Below are positions 36,284-44,605 of a DNA stretch of 64,000 nt, piece after piece; positions within the stretch are counted from its first letter, which is position 1, and every line of letters begins with the position of its first letter. This DNA is from Goodfellowiella coeruleoviolacea (GTDB taxonomy: Bacteria > Actinomycetota > Actinomycetes > Mycobacteriales > Pseudonocardiaceae), in the NCBI RefSeq assembly GCF_024171785.1, contig NZ_JAMTCK010000017.1:124001-188000 (forward strand). Reading direction: 5' to 3'. Position numbers and translations under genes: made by a program. The notes under the pieces were generated by a model. That model saw only the letters and a list, made by a program, of their open reading frames with translations, searched no databases and was not told the DNA's origin.

Positions 36284-37189
36284 TCAGCCGCCGGCTGGTG
36301 GGTCAGCCCTGGTGGGCCCGGCCGGCGCTTGCCCGGCAGGCGTGGCCCTGGCCGTGGTGGGCCCGGCCACGGTGGGTCCGGCCGTGGTGTGCGCGGCCGT
36401 GGCGTAGAAGGCGATCGCCGCCGCGGTGGCCACGTTGAGCGAGTCCACCCCGCTGGTCATCGGAATCCGCACGGCGAGGTCGGCCGCGCTGATGGCCGCC
36501 TCGGTCAGGCCGGGCCCCTCGGCGCCGAGCAGCACCGCCACCCGCCCCTGGTCCAGCCGGGCCGCCGGCAGCGCGACCGACCCGGGCCTCGGGGTCAGCG
36601 CGGCCACGCGGAAACCGTTGTCACGCAACAGGTTCAGCCCGTCCGGCCAGGGCGTGAGCGTGGTGAACGGCACGCGCAGCACATGCCCCATGGACACCCG
36701 GACGCTGCGCCGGTAGAGCGGGTCGCTGCACCCGGCGCCGAGCAGCACCCCGTCGATGCCGAGGGCGGCGGCGTTGCGGAACAACGCGCCCAGGTTCTCG
36801 TGGTCGCCGACGCCCTCCAGCACGGCCAGCCGCCGGGACGTGGCGACCAGTTGCTCGGCCGGGGGCTGTTCGGCGCGGTCGGCCACGGCGAGCACGCCCC
36901 GGTTGAGGTGGAAGCCCACGATCTCGGCCATCACCTCGGCGCTTGCCACGTAGGCGGGCACGTCGACCTCGGCGATGTCGTCGGCGAGTTCGTCGAAGCG
37001 CCTGGCCACGCCCAGCAGCGCGCGCACCGGGTAGGGCGAGTCCAGCAGCCGGCGGACCACGACCACGCCCTCGGCGATCACCAGGCCGCGGCCACCGGGG
37101 CGGTCCGGACGCCGGTCGGCGTGGGTCAGGTCCCGGAAGTCGGCCACCCGCTCGTCCGCCGGGTCGTTGATCTGGATCACTCGCGCCAC
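36284..37189 (-). CDS. SpoU/TrmH-family RNA 2'-O-methyltransferase
   Basis: A 301-residue SPOUT enzyme. N-terminal substrate-binding part (RGLVIAEGVVVVRRLL), then the knotted catalytic domain: VLEGVGDHENLGALFRNAAALG (motif 1), VAVLLGAEGPGLTE (motif 2) and VRIPMTSGVDSLNVATAAAIAFY (motif 3). Methylates tRNA or rRNA ribose with S-adenosylmethionine. The C-tail is a Pro/Ala/Thr repeat (TAGPTVAGPTTARATPAG) and probably disordered. It resembles the housekeeping actinobacterial type, unlike the TsnR-type gene at 42144. Confidence 0.92.
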   Translation of the reverse strand: MARVIQINDPADERVADFRDLTHADRRPDRPGGRGLVIAEGVVVVRRLLDSPYPVRALLGVARRFDELADDIAEVDVPAYVASAEVMAEIVGFHLNRGVLAVADRAEQPPAEQLVATSRRLAVLEGVGDHENLGALFRNAAALGIDGVLLGAGCSDPLYRRSVRVSMGHVLRVPFTTLTPWPDGLNLLRDNGFRVAALTPRPGSVALPAARLDQGRVAVLLGAEGPGLTEAAISAADLAVRIPMTSGVDSLNVATAAAIAFYATAAHTTAGPTVAGPTTARATPAGQAPAGPTRADPPAGG

Positions 37190-37402
37190 CCTGGGAGTTT
37201 CGCATTTCGCGATCCGGGGAAGAGATACCTCCGAAGGGAGGAGGCCGGTGGCACCGTCATGACCAGCAGGGTTTCGCTCATTGTTACTACCACGTCACAG
37301 AGAGCACCGATTTGGGCGCTAGCAGGCGTATGGTTGCTGTGTCACGGTTAGCCCCCGCAACCCACCGGATCCAGGTTCATCCGTTCGTTCAGGGGAGGCG
37401 GC

Positions 37403-38899
37403 ATGGGAAAGAATGTGTCCGGCCGCTCGTTCACCAATGAGGACCGCCAGATCTACCGAGAGAAGGTCCAGCGCTGCCTGGACGCCCTCGCCACGATGTT
37501 GACGGAGAGCCGCTTCTCCTTTCCCCGTCAGCAGATGGGCCTGGAGATCGAGCTGAATCTGGTGGACGAGGCAATGCGTCCAGCCATGGCCAACTCCGTG
37601 GTGCTGGAGAAGATCAACGATCCCGCGTTCACCCAGGAACTCGGACAGCACAACCTGGAGATCAACGTGCCGCCCCGCCCGCTGGCCGGTGACGAGGCCG
37701 TCGGGCTGGAGCGGGAGCTGCGCACGGCACTGGAGTCCGCGAACGCCAAGGCGCAGGACGCGGGCGCGCAGATCGTGATGATCGGGGTGCTGCCCACGCT
37801 GACCCAGGCGCACTTCGACGCGCAGTGGCTGTCCCACAACCCCCGCTACTCCCTGCTCAACGAGCAGATCTTCGCGGCGCGCGGCGAGGAGATGGTGCTC
37901 AGCATGGAGGGCTCGGCCATGCCGGGCCGGCCCACCGAGCGGCTGCGCACCAGCACCGACTCGATCCTGCCGGAGGCCGCGTGCACCTCGGTGCAGCTGC
38001 ACCTGCAGGTCGACCCCGAGGACTTCGCCGCGCACTGGAACGCGGCGCAGTGCCTGGCCGGGGTGCAGGTGGCACTGGCCGCCAACTCACCGTTCCTGCT
38101 GGGCAAGGCGCTGTGGCACGAGACCCGCATCCCGCTGTTCCAGCAGGCCACCGACACCCGGCCGGAGGAGCTGAAGAACCAGGGCGTGCGGCCTCGGGTG
38201 TGGTTCGGCGAGCGCTGGATCACCTCGATCTTCGACCTGTTCGAGGAGAACGCCCGCTACTTCCCGGCGCTGCTGCCGGAGACCGACGGCGAGGACCCGC
38301 TGGCCGCGCTGAGCGCAGGCAGGGCGCCCAAGCTGTCCGAACTGCGCCTGCACAACGGCACGATCTGGCGGTGGAACCGGCCGGTGTACGACCTGGTGGA
38401 CGGCGTGCCGCACCTGCGGGTGGAGAACCGGGTGCTGCCGGCCGGGCCGACGGTGATCGACACCCTGGCCAACGCCGCGTTCTTCTACGGCGCGCAGCGG
38501 GCGCTGTGCGAACAGGACCGTCCACTCTGGACGCAGATGTCGTTCCAGGCGGCCGAGGAGAACCTCTACTCCGGGGCGCGGCACGGGCTGGGTGCCCAGC
38601 TCTACTGGCCGGGCATCGGCTGGGTTCCCCCCGACGAACTGGTGTTGCGGCGGCTGCTGCCCATGGCGCACGAGGGCTTGCGCGCGTGCGGGGTGTCCGA
38701 CCGGACGCGGGAGCGCTACCTCGGCGTGATCGAGCAGCGCTGCCTGGCCAGGCGCACCGGGGCGGCCTGGCAGCGGGAGACCGTGTCGCTGCTGGAGGAG
38801 CGCGGCGCGGACCGGCGCGGCGCCCTGCTCGGCATGCTCAACCGCTACCTGGAGCTGATGCGGGCCGGCGAGCCGGTGCACACCTGGCCGATCGGCTGA
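37403..38899 (+). CDS. GCS2-family carboxylate-amine ligase (glutamate-cysteine-ligase-like)
   Basis: A 498-residue ATP-grasp-like GCS2 protein. Family marks are MGLEIELNLVDE, QELGQHNLEINVPPRPL, EAACTSVQLHLQVDPEDF and NGTIWRWNRPVYDLVDGVPHLRVENRVLPAGPTVID. Members join the gamma- or alpha-carboxyl of glutamate to an amine. Actinobacteria usually use mycothiol, not glutathione, so the true acceptor may not be cysteine. ATG 37403 has GGGGAGG upstream. No glutathione synthetase gene is nearby. Confidence 0.88.
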   Translation: MGKNVSGRSFTNEDRQIYREKVQRCLDALATMLTESRFSFPRQQMGLEIELNLVDEAMRPAMANSVVLEKINDPAFTQELGQHNLEINVPPRPLAGDEAVGLERELRTALESANAKAQDAGAQIVMIGVLPTLTQAHFDAQWLSHNPRYSLLNEQIFAARGEEMVLSMEGSAMPGRPTERLRTSTDSILPEAACTSVQLHLQVDPEDFAAHWNAAQCLAGVQVALAANSPFLLGKALWHETRIPLFQQATDTRPEELKNQGVRPRVWFGERWITSIFDLFEENARYFPALLPETDGEDPLAALSAGRAPKLSELRLHNGTIWRWNRPVYDLVDGVPHLRVENRVLPAGPTVIDTLANAAFFYGAQRALCEQDRPLWTQMSFQAAEENLYSGARHGLGAQLYWPGIGWVPPDELVLRRLLPMAHEGLRACGVSDRTRERYLGVIEQRCLARRTGAAWQRETVSLLEERGADRRGALLGMLNRYLELMRAGEPVHTWPIG

Positions 38900-38968
38900 G
38901 CGATCACCGGGGCGCGGGCCCGGGAGCGGCGCCGCTGATCCGCGGCCGGTGGCCGGGTCGGCGGCGCC

Positions 38969-39388
38969 TCAGCGCCGGCGGCTCGACTTGAGCGGCGCCA
39001 CCTCGGCCCCGTCGTGGGTGTTGCGGCACTCGGTCGCGGTGACCGCCTCCACCGCCAGGGTGAACATGCCGCGCACCCCGGTGTAGATGGACTCGCCCCG
39101 GGACGCCAGGGACAGGTGCACCTGTCGGGAGTCGGAGAAGTCCCGCAGGTCCTTGGCGCCCTTCTTGCCCTCGGTGCCCGGCGGGGCGGTGGCGCCGCGC
39201 AGGTTCACCTCCAGCCACGCCGCGACCTCCTCCGGCGTGCTGAGCACCTCCTCGGGCGTGCGCTCCAGCCGTTCCTGCCGGCTGGGGGCCGCGTCGAGTG
39301 AGGTGTGCTCCACGTAGCCGTGCCAGTGGGTGTTGCGCAACTGCCAGGTCTGTTCGACCGGCCACTCCTCAGCGGTGCTGCTGCTCAT
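38969..39388 (-). CDS. Hypothetical protein (139 aa)
   Basis: No family recognised. Contains the pattern WQLRNTHWHGYVEHTSLDAAPSRQERLERTPEEV, then GTEGKKGAKDLRDFSDSRQVHLSLASRGESIYTG in a probable beta domain. ATG 39388 is preferred over an upstream in-frame start at 39406. Codon bias supports coding. Flanked by convergent GCS2 and the ABC-F gene. Confidence 0.75.
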   Translation of the reverse strand: MSSSTAEEWPVEQTWQLRNTHWHGYVEHTSLDAAPSRQERLERTPEEVLSTPEEVAAWLEVNLRGATAPPGTEGKKGAKDLRDFSDSRQVHLSLASRGESIYTGVRGMFTLAVEAVTATECRNTHDGAEVAPLKSSRRR

Positions 39389-39464
39389 GGCGCCATGATG
39401 CACCACGTCCGGGCCCCCGGTGCCGAGATCGACAGCTGACCCGCCCGCCCGGTCGGGCCGGGGT

Positions 39465-41099
39465 TCACAGCTCGCGCACGTCCAGCTCGTGGTCCACCCG
39501 CACGGCCTGGGCGAACCGCCGGTCGTGGGTCACCAGCAGCACGGTGCCCGGGTAGTCGGTGAGCGCCTGTTCCAGCTGCTGGATGGCGGGCAGGTCCAGG
39601 TGGTTGGTGGGCTCGTCGAGCACCAGGCAGGTGGTGCCGCGCGCCTGCAGCAGGGCCAGGCCGGCCCGGGTGCGCTCGCCGGGGGAGAGCGTGCGCGCCG
39701 GGCGGACCACGGCGTCCGCGTCCACCCGGAACTTGGCCAGCAGGGTGCGGGTGTCCTCCTCGCTCAGCCCCGCCGCCTCGGCCACCACGGCCAGCACCGG
39801 CCGGTCCGTTGCGAACGCCGCGCGCAACTGGTCCACCTCGCTGACCACCACGTTGGCGCCGACCGCGCGTTCGCCCGAGACCAGGGGAACGCGCCCGAGC
39901 AGCGCGCCGAGCAGGGTGGACTTGCCGGTGCCGTTGGGGCCGGTGATCCGCCAGCGCTCACCAGCGCCGATGGTCAGGTTGACCGGCCCGAGGGTGACGT
40001 CCCCGCGCCGGATGACGGCCTGCCTGAGGGTGAACACCACCTGGCTGCCCCGGCCGGCTGAGGGCAGCCGCAGCCGCAGCTCCCACGGCTCGCGCGGCTC
40101 CGCCACCTCGGTGAGCCGGTCCAGCGCGCGTTCCGCCGCCGACGCCTTGCCCGCCCCGTACTGGGCGGTCTGCCGGTGGTGGTGCTTGATGTGCTTGTCG
40201 GTCTCCCCCGACCTGGCCACCCGGCGCTCGCCCGTGCGCGCCCACTCCCTGGCCTGCCTGGCCCGCTCGGCCAGGGCGTCGCGGGTGGCGGCGTAGCGCT
40301 CGTAGGACTCGCGCGCGTGCCGGTCGGCCGCGTCGCGTTCCTCCAGGTAGGCGTCCCAGCCGCCGTGGAACACCCGCAGCTGGTGGCTGAACTCGTCCAG
40401 GTCGGCCACGGCGGTGACGGTCCTGGCCAGGAACTCCCGGTCGTGGCTGACCAGCACCATGCCGGCCGGGCTGGCGGTGACGTGGGCTTCCAGCAGTTCC
40501 AGCCCGGCCACGTCGAGGTCGTTGGTCGGCTCGTCCAGCAGCAGCACGTCGGCGCGCACCAGCAGCACCGCGGCCAGCCGCAGCCGGGCGGACTGGCCGC
40601 CGGACAGCTCGCGCACGTCCCGGTCGTCCAGCAGGGTGGCGGGCAGGCCCAGCCGGTCGCACACGGCGTCGGCGCGCTCGGCGAAGTCGGCGGCGCCGAC
40701 CGCGGTCCAGTGGTCCAGCGCGGCGGCGTAGTCGTCCTCGACGTGCCGGCCGCCGTCGGCCAGTGCCTCGGCCGTGCGCTGCAACCGCTGCTCGGCCTCG
40801 GCCACGCCGGTGCGTCGGGCCAGGTGGTCGCGCAGGGACTCGCCGGGGTGGGCCGGGCCGGCGCCGGGCTGGGTCTCCTGGGTCAGGTGGGCGACGACGG
40901 CGGTGGCCGGGTGTCTGGTGACGCTGCCCTGCTCCGGCGGCAGCTCACCGGCCAGCACCCGCAGCAGGGTGGACTTGCCAACGCCGTTGGGGGCGATCAG
41001 GCCGACGCGATCACCGGGTGAGACGTCCAGATCCACCCCCGCGAGCACGGTCCGCGGCCCGAACGACACCGTGACACCCTTGGCCACCAGGACAGACAC
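39465..41099 (-). CDS. ABC-F ATPase, antibiotic-resistance (ribosome protection) type
   Basis: A 544-residue protein with two ATPase domains and no transmembrane segments: Walker A GLIAPNGVGKST near residue 35 and ITGPNGTGKST near 355; signatures RELSGGQSARLRLA and LSPGERTRAG; Walker B LLLDEPTNDLD and LVLDEPTNHLD. Between them a charged P-site tRNA-interaction linker (YAATRDALAERARQAREWARTG). Length fits antibiotic-resistance ABC-F proteins that displace ribosome-bound drugs. GTG 41099 matches the family N-terminus; ribosome site weak. It is 157 bp downstream of the tsnR-like gene on the same strand, so both may be expressed together. Confidence 0.9.
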   Translation of the reverse strand: MSVLVAKGVTVSFGPRTVLAGVDLDVSPGDRVGLIAPNGVGKSTLLRVLAGELPPEQGSVTRHPATAVVAHLTQETQPGAGPAHPGESLRDHLARRTGVAEAEQRLQRTAEALADGGRHVEDDYAAALDHWTAVGAADFAERADAVCDRLGLPATLLDDRDVRELSGGQSARLRLAAVLLVRADVLLLDEPTNDLDVAGLELLEAHVTASPAGMVLVSHDREFLARTVTAVADLDEFSHQLRVFHGGWDAYLEERDAADRHARESYERYAATRDALAERARQAREWARTGERRVARSGETDKHIKHHHRQTAQYGAGKASAAERALDRLTEVAEPREPWELRLRLPSAGRGSQVVFTLRQAVIRRGDVTLGPVNLTIGAGERWRITGPNGTGKSTLLGALLGRVPLVSGERAVGANVVVSEVDQLRAAFATDRPVLAVVAEAAGLSEEDTRTLLAKFRVDADAVVRPARTLSPGERTRAGLALLQARGTTCLVLDEPTNHLDLPAIQQLEQALTDYPGTVLLVTHDRRFAQAVRVDHELDVREL

Positions 41100-41256
41100 G
41101 CCGCTGACCGTCCCAGCACCAGCGGTCGGTCGGCAACCGGTTTTCCCGCGCCGGCCGGGCCGGCCCGCGTCCTGTCCACGTGGCGCGCCGTCGGGTCGGC
41201 ACGAGAACGGACTGGTGGTCACCGCGCAGCGCGATCTCGTCACCGCTCGTGTTCGA

Positions 41257-42144
41257 TCACACCCGACTGCGTTCGTAAAGAGCGATGGCGGCCGACACGG
41301 ACACGTTCAGCGATTCGACTTCCGGCGACATGGCGATGGCGTACCTGTGCGCCGCGAGGGCGTCGAGTTCGGCTGACACGCCATGCCGTTCGCTGCCCAG
41401 GATCACCGCCACCCGCCCGGGTACTTCCTGAATCGAATGAAGTGGTTCATCGGCCTCGGCGGTCAGTGTCGCCAGGGTGAGTCGCCCGTGTGCGGCGTAG
41501 CGCGCGAACTCGCCCCGCGTGGCGAGCACCAGCGGAACGGAGAACACCAGCCCCCGACTCGCCCGGATCAGCCGCCGGTCGAGAACGGTTCGGAGTCCAC
41601 TTTCCAGCAGAACGAGACCGGCCGCGCCAAGCGCCATGACGGTCCTGGTGATCGCGCCGATGTTTCCCATCAGGCGCACCCCGTCGAGAACCACGATGTC
41701 GCCGGCCCGTCGGGAGAGATCGGCCAAGGCGGTCGGTCGGGGCGCGTGCGCCAGTGCGAAGACGCGGGTGCGCTTCTCCTCGCCGAACAGGTCGCCGGCG
41801 ACCGCGCGGGAGAGGGTGAACGTCGGCAGCCCCCGGCACCCCACCGCCGCGTCCGCCAGCGACTCGGGCGGAAGCCCCTCGGTCAGGTAGAGGCTGTCCA
41901 GGCGGATGCCGCTGCGCAGTGCCTGCTCGATGTTCTCCAGATCATCGATCACGACGGTCCTGGGCTTGGCGGACCGGCTGCGGAGGACGTCCTTGACACG
42001 CCGGGCGACCGGGTGGTGCGGGCTGTCGATGACATCGTGCACGACCGCCCCGGTGTCGTGCTGTTGAGCGTGCGGTTTGGTCGGGTCCAGCATGCGCCGC
42101 ACGATTCGGCATAACGCGACGTGAGGGTCAAGGACGTTGGACAC
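41257..42144 (-). CDS. TsnR-type 23S rRNA (adenosine 2'-O) methyltransferase
   Basis: About 295 residues. The core strikingly follows the thiostrepton-resistance methylases TsnR/NshR, which methylate A1067 of 23S rRNA: RVFALAHAPRPTALADLSRR, GDIVVLDGVRLMGNIGAITRT (SPOUT motif 1), LDRRLIRASRGLVFSVPLVLA, VAVILGSERHGVSAELD (motif 2), PEVESLNVSVSAAIALYERSR (motif 3). The N-terminal domain carries KPRTVVIDDLENIEQAL, an RNA-binding fold. Start is uncertain: GTG 42144 or ATG 42093; neither has a clear ribosome site. The next gene on the strand is ABC-F. Resistance to thiopeptides is the best guess, not proven. Confidence 0.85.
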   Translation of the reverse strand: MSNVLDPHVALCRIVRRMLDPTKPHAQQHDTGAVVHDVIDSPHHPVARRVKDVLRSRSAKPRTVVIDDLENIEQALRSGIRLDSLYLTEGLPPESLADAAVGCRGLPTFTLSRAVAGDLFGEEKRTRVFALAHAPRPTALADLSRRAGDIVVLDGVRLMGNIGAITRTVMALGAAGLVLLESGLRTVLDRRLIRASRGLVFSVPLVLATRGEFARYAAHGRLTLATLTAEADEPLHSIQEVPGRVAVILGSERHGVSAELDALAAHRYAIAMSPEVESLNVSVSAAIALYERSRV

Positions 42145-42169
42145 TCACGTGAGGTGAGGCTTTAGCCTC
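42144..42169. promoter_or_regulatory. Two palindromes in the tsnR/CGNR divergent promoter region
   Basis: CTCACGTGAG (42144-42153) and GAGGC-TTTA-GCCTC (42156-42169) are perfect inverted repeats in the tiny gap between divergent starts. The second ends 6 nt before ATG 42176 and contains TAGCCT. Either could be an operator for both genes. Confidence 0.5.
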
Positions 42170-42175
42170 GCCGGC

Positions 42176-42625
42176 ATGCAGTCGCAGCCGACCGACCAGC
42201 ACGCCAATCGCGTGCAGCGCGGCGAACTCCACGTGCCCGTGGCGCTGCTGGCCCGACTGGCCGCGATTGTCGACCACGCTGTCGAGCGGCATCCCCTTGT
42301 CTTCACCGCCTACGCCGCCACCGCGGAGAATTCCGGACGCGCACAGGCGGCACAGCAACTCTGGTCCGACCTCACCAGATCCGATTCGCCGGTCGCCGAC
42401 GTGTGGAACCGACTGCGCCACGGCGATGTCGAGGATTCGACAACCGCGCACCACGCGCTCATGATCCTCATCGCGCTCGGCGGGTGGGACCGGATGAAGC
42501 GATGCGATCGCCCGGACTGCCACCGCGCGTTCGCCGATGCCACCAACGCGGTCAGCAGACGACGCTGCGCCGTGCACGCCCGACCGCGCCGTGCCGCGTC
42601 CGCTGAACAGCCGTCCCGAGGCTGA
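42176..42625 (+). CDS. CGNR-like zinc-finger protein, degenerate finger
   Basis: A 149-residue protein with a helical N-terminal domain and a C-terminal MKRCDRPDCHRAFADATNAVSRRRC segment near residue 108. It starts like the CGNR zinc ribbon (two Cys four apart, Phe-Ala/Ile-Asp, Arg-Arg-Cys), but the terminal CGNR tetrad itself is replaced by RCAVHARPRR, so it lacks the last cysteine. ATG 42176 has no ribosome site; TAGCCT lies 7 nt before it, fitting a leaderless message. Presumably a DNA-binding regulator divergent from the TsnR-type gene. Confidence 0.7.
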   Translation: MQSQPTDQHANRVQRGELHVPVALLARLAAIVDHAVERHPLVFTAYAATAENSGRAQAAQQLWSDLTRSDSPVADVWNRLRHGDVEDSTTAHHALMILIALGGWDRMKRCDRPDCHRAFADATNAVSRRRCAVHARPRRAASAEQPSRG

Positions 42626-42801
42626 GTTCGTTCCCACGTTCGTTTCCGCGTTCGTTCCCAGGTCGCCCGCCCAGGTCGCCCGCCCGGGATCGACGCCGCG
42701 CGCCGACGCGCTGGCGCGGATCACGCCGCACGACCGCCAGCCCGGGGCCGGCTGGGTGCTGGCCTGCGATCTTGCCCACCCCGCACAGCGGTCCCGGCTA
42801 A

Positions 42802-42818
42802 TTGCCACTAAGTTGCAA
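42802..42818 (+). promoter_or_regulatory. Nur box (nickel-responsive repressor site) before superoxide dismutase
   Basis: TTGCCA-N5-TTGCAA matches the Streptomyces Nur consensus tTGCaa-N5-ttGCAA with one changed base in the outer arm. The second half is embedded in the palindrome AGTTGCAACT (42811-42820), and another AGTTGCA half lies at 42828-42834. It is 42 bp before ATG 42860, overlapping the likely promoter. Under nickel, Nur represses Fe-SOD in Streptomyces; the same logic is inferred here. Confidence 0.72.
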
Positions 42819-42859
42819 CTGCGAGATAGTTGCATGAGAGTGACTTAGGAGGGCAGCAC

Positions 42860-43489
42860 ATGGCCCAGTACGTCCTGCCGGACCTGGACTACGACTACTC
42901 GGCGTTGGAGCCGGCGATCATCGGCGAGATCAACGAGCTGCACCACAGCAAGCACCACGCCGCGTACGTCAAGGGGGCCAACGACACCCTGGAGCAGATC
43001 GACGAGGCCAGGGAGAAGGGCAGCTTCGGGTCGATCGTCGGCCTGGAGACCACGCTCGCGTTCAACCTGGCCGGGCACTCGCTGCACCAGATCTGGTGGA
43101 AGAACCTCAGCCCGGAAGGCGGGGACAAGCCGACCGGTGAGCTGGCCGCGGCCATCGACGAGTTCTTCGGCTCGTTCGACAAGCTGCGCGCCCAGCTCAA
43201 CGCCGCGGCCACCACCATCCAGGGCTCCGGCTGGGGTGTCCTGGCCTGGGACCCGGTCGGTCAGCGCCTGCTCACCCAGCAGCTCAAGGACCACCACTCC
43301 AACCTGTCGATCGCCACCACGCCGCTGCTGGTGTTCGACATCTGGGAGCACGCCTACTACCTGCAGTACCGCAACGTGAAGGCGGACTACGTGCAGGCGC
43401 TGTGGAACGTGGTGAACTGGACCGACGTCAACCAGCGCTTCGAGGCCGCGCGCGCCGGTCAGAACGGCCTGCTGCTGCCCACCCAGTGA
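42860..43489 (+). CDS. Fe/Mn superoxide dismutase
   Basis: A 209-residue cytosolic SOD that dismutates superoxide. Metal ligands: first His in [16 protein letters not shown] (about residue 27), second His in [14 protein letters not shown] (about 75), then Asp and His in [15 protein letters not shown] (about 160-164). Gln/Gly near GVLAWDP follows the Fe/Mn family. ATG 42860 has TAGGAGGGC about 5 nt upstream. A Nur box precedes it, so I favour the iron-type role (sodF/sodA-like), alternating with a Ni-SOD elsewhere (inference). Confidence 0.95.
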   Translation: MAQYVLPDLDYDYSALEPAIIGEINELHHSKHHAAYVKGANDTLEQIDEAREKGSFGSIVGLETTLAFNLAGHSLHQIWWKNLSPEGGDKPTGELAAAIDEFFGSFDKLRAQLNAAATTIQGSGWGVLAWDPVGQRLLTQQLKDHHSNLSIATTPLLVFDIWEHAYYLQYRNVKADYVQALWNVVNWTDVNQRFEAARAGQNGLLLPTQ

Positions 43490-43598
43490 GCCCGACCAGC
43501 CCGAACAGGTTCAACACAGGCCGGTGAGTCGACCGGCCCCCGGTTTCGGCAGTGGATGCTCCGACAAGCGAAGCTGCCGCGACCCGAACAGGGTCAGG

Positions 43599-43631
43599 CG
43601 TCGAGGCCCCCGAGCAGCCGGGGCCTCGACG
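43599..43631 (+). terminator. Terminator after superoxide dismutase
   Basis: CGTCGAGGCCCC pairs perfectly with GGGGCCTCGACG around a 9-nt loop, then CTTCTTCGTTGT. Confidence 0.85.
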
Positions 43632-43664
43632 CTTCTTCGTTGTCCCGCTCCCGCCGTTGCCGAG

Positions 43665-43755
43665 CCGTTCCCGACGGCAGTTGCCGACCGCCGTTGCTGA
43701 CCGCCGTTCCCGACGGCAGTTGCCGACCGCCGTTCCCGACGGCAGTTGCCGACCG
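43665..43755. repeat. 13-bp tandem repeat array between convergent genes
   Basis: Units CCGTTCCCGACGG, CAGTTGCCGACCG and CCGTTGCTGACCG alternate; a 26-bp pair occurs three times (43665, 43704, 43730) with one odd unit between. The array ends beside the stop of the ABC permease gene (43788). Each unit can form a small CCGT/ACGG stem. Confidence 0.8.
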
Positions 43756-43787
43756 CGGTTGCCGGCCGCTGTCGCCGGCGGCCGCGC

Positions 43788-44603
43788 TCAGGCGTCGCGC
43801 CGCCGGAGCAGCACCGCCGCGGGCACCAGCGCGGCCACCGGGTAGGCCAGCAGCACGGCCAGCGCGCCCAGCGGGGACAGCATGTCCTGGTAGACCGAGT
43901 GGCCCTCGTTGGCGATGCCCACCAGCTGACCGGGCAGGGCGCCGGGCAGCAGCGCGCTCACCCAGGCGTCGACCGGTGACGGCAGCGCCTGCGCCAGGAT
44001 CGGCACCACGTACAGCAGTGCCACCACGATCACCACCGGGCCGACGCTGCCGCGCAGCACCGTGCCCAGGCCCACGCCCACCACGGCGACCACCGCCGTG
44101 GTCACCCCGGTGGCCAGCAGCAGCGGCACGTCGTCGGCCAGCGGCGCGGTGTTGAACCCCATCGGCCGGTCACCCACCACCAACCGGCTGACCACGGCCA
44201 CGCCGAACCCGGTCAACTGCCCGACCACCAGCGCGATACCGGCGGTGAGCAGGGCCTTGGCCGCGAGCACCCGGCCGCGCCGGGGCACCGCGGTCAGGCT
44301 GGTGCGGATCGAGCCGGTGGTGTACTCGGCGGCGATGGTGAGGATGCCCAGCACGGCCACGCAGATCTGCACGGGCAGCGCCACCACCTGGTCCAGCGGG
44401 GACAGCACGAACCGGGCCCGCCGCTCCGGTGTCAGGCTGTCGAAGGCGCTCGCCGCGTACCAGGCCAGTGCGGCGGCCCCGACCAGGATCAGGACCAGCG
44501 CGACCAGCAGGTGGCGGGTGGACCGCACCGACCGGATCTTCAACCACTCCGCGGCCAGCACGTCCGACCAGCGGATGCTCCTGTTCTCCACCACGTCTCC
44601 CAC
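43788..44603 (-). CDS. ABC-2 type permease subunit, no cognate ATPase nearby
   Basis: A 271-residue membrane protein with six helices. The N-terminus WSDVLAAEWLKIRSVRSTRHLL and IAAEYTTGSIRTSLTAVPRRGRVLAAKAL are the classic ABC-2 permease signature (AEYttGsirttl). It presumably exports a peptide or drug, but its ATPase partner gene is not in the flanking 3 kb. ATG 44603 lies 2 bp after the peptidase stop at 44606, so the permease is co-transcribed with the peptidase. Confidence 0.85.
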   Translation of the reverse strand: MGDVVENRSIRWSDVLAAEWLKIRSVRSTRHLLVALVLILVGAAALAWYAASAFDSLTPERRARFVLSPLDQVVALPVQICVAVLGILTIAAEYTTGSIRTSLTAVPRRGRVLAAKALLTAGIALVVGQLTGFGVAVVSRLVVGDRPMGFNTAPLADDVPLLLATGVTTAVVAVVGVGLGTVLRGSVGPVVIVVALLYVVPILAQALPSPVDAWVSALLPGALPGQLVGIANEGHSVYQDMLSPLGALAVLLAYPVAALVPAAVLLRRRDA

Positions 44604-44605
44604 GG

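Noticed and set aside
36284-37189. Second thiostrepton-resistance methylase
   Set aside because: It shares SPOUT motifs but not the TsnR core segments, and its synteny with the DUF2537-like gene points to a housekeeping methyltransferase.
39465-42144. A thiopeptide or other biosynthetic cluster around the resistance pair
   Set aside because: No precursor peptide, LanB/YcaO or NRPS/PKS genes in the window; neighbours are GCS2, SOD and hypotheticals.
42144-42169. Possible iron box in the tsnR/CGNR gap (TGAGGTGAGGCT)
   Set aside because: Only one half resembles the consensus; the other half (TTAGCCTCG) does not fit.
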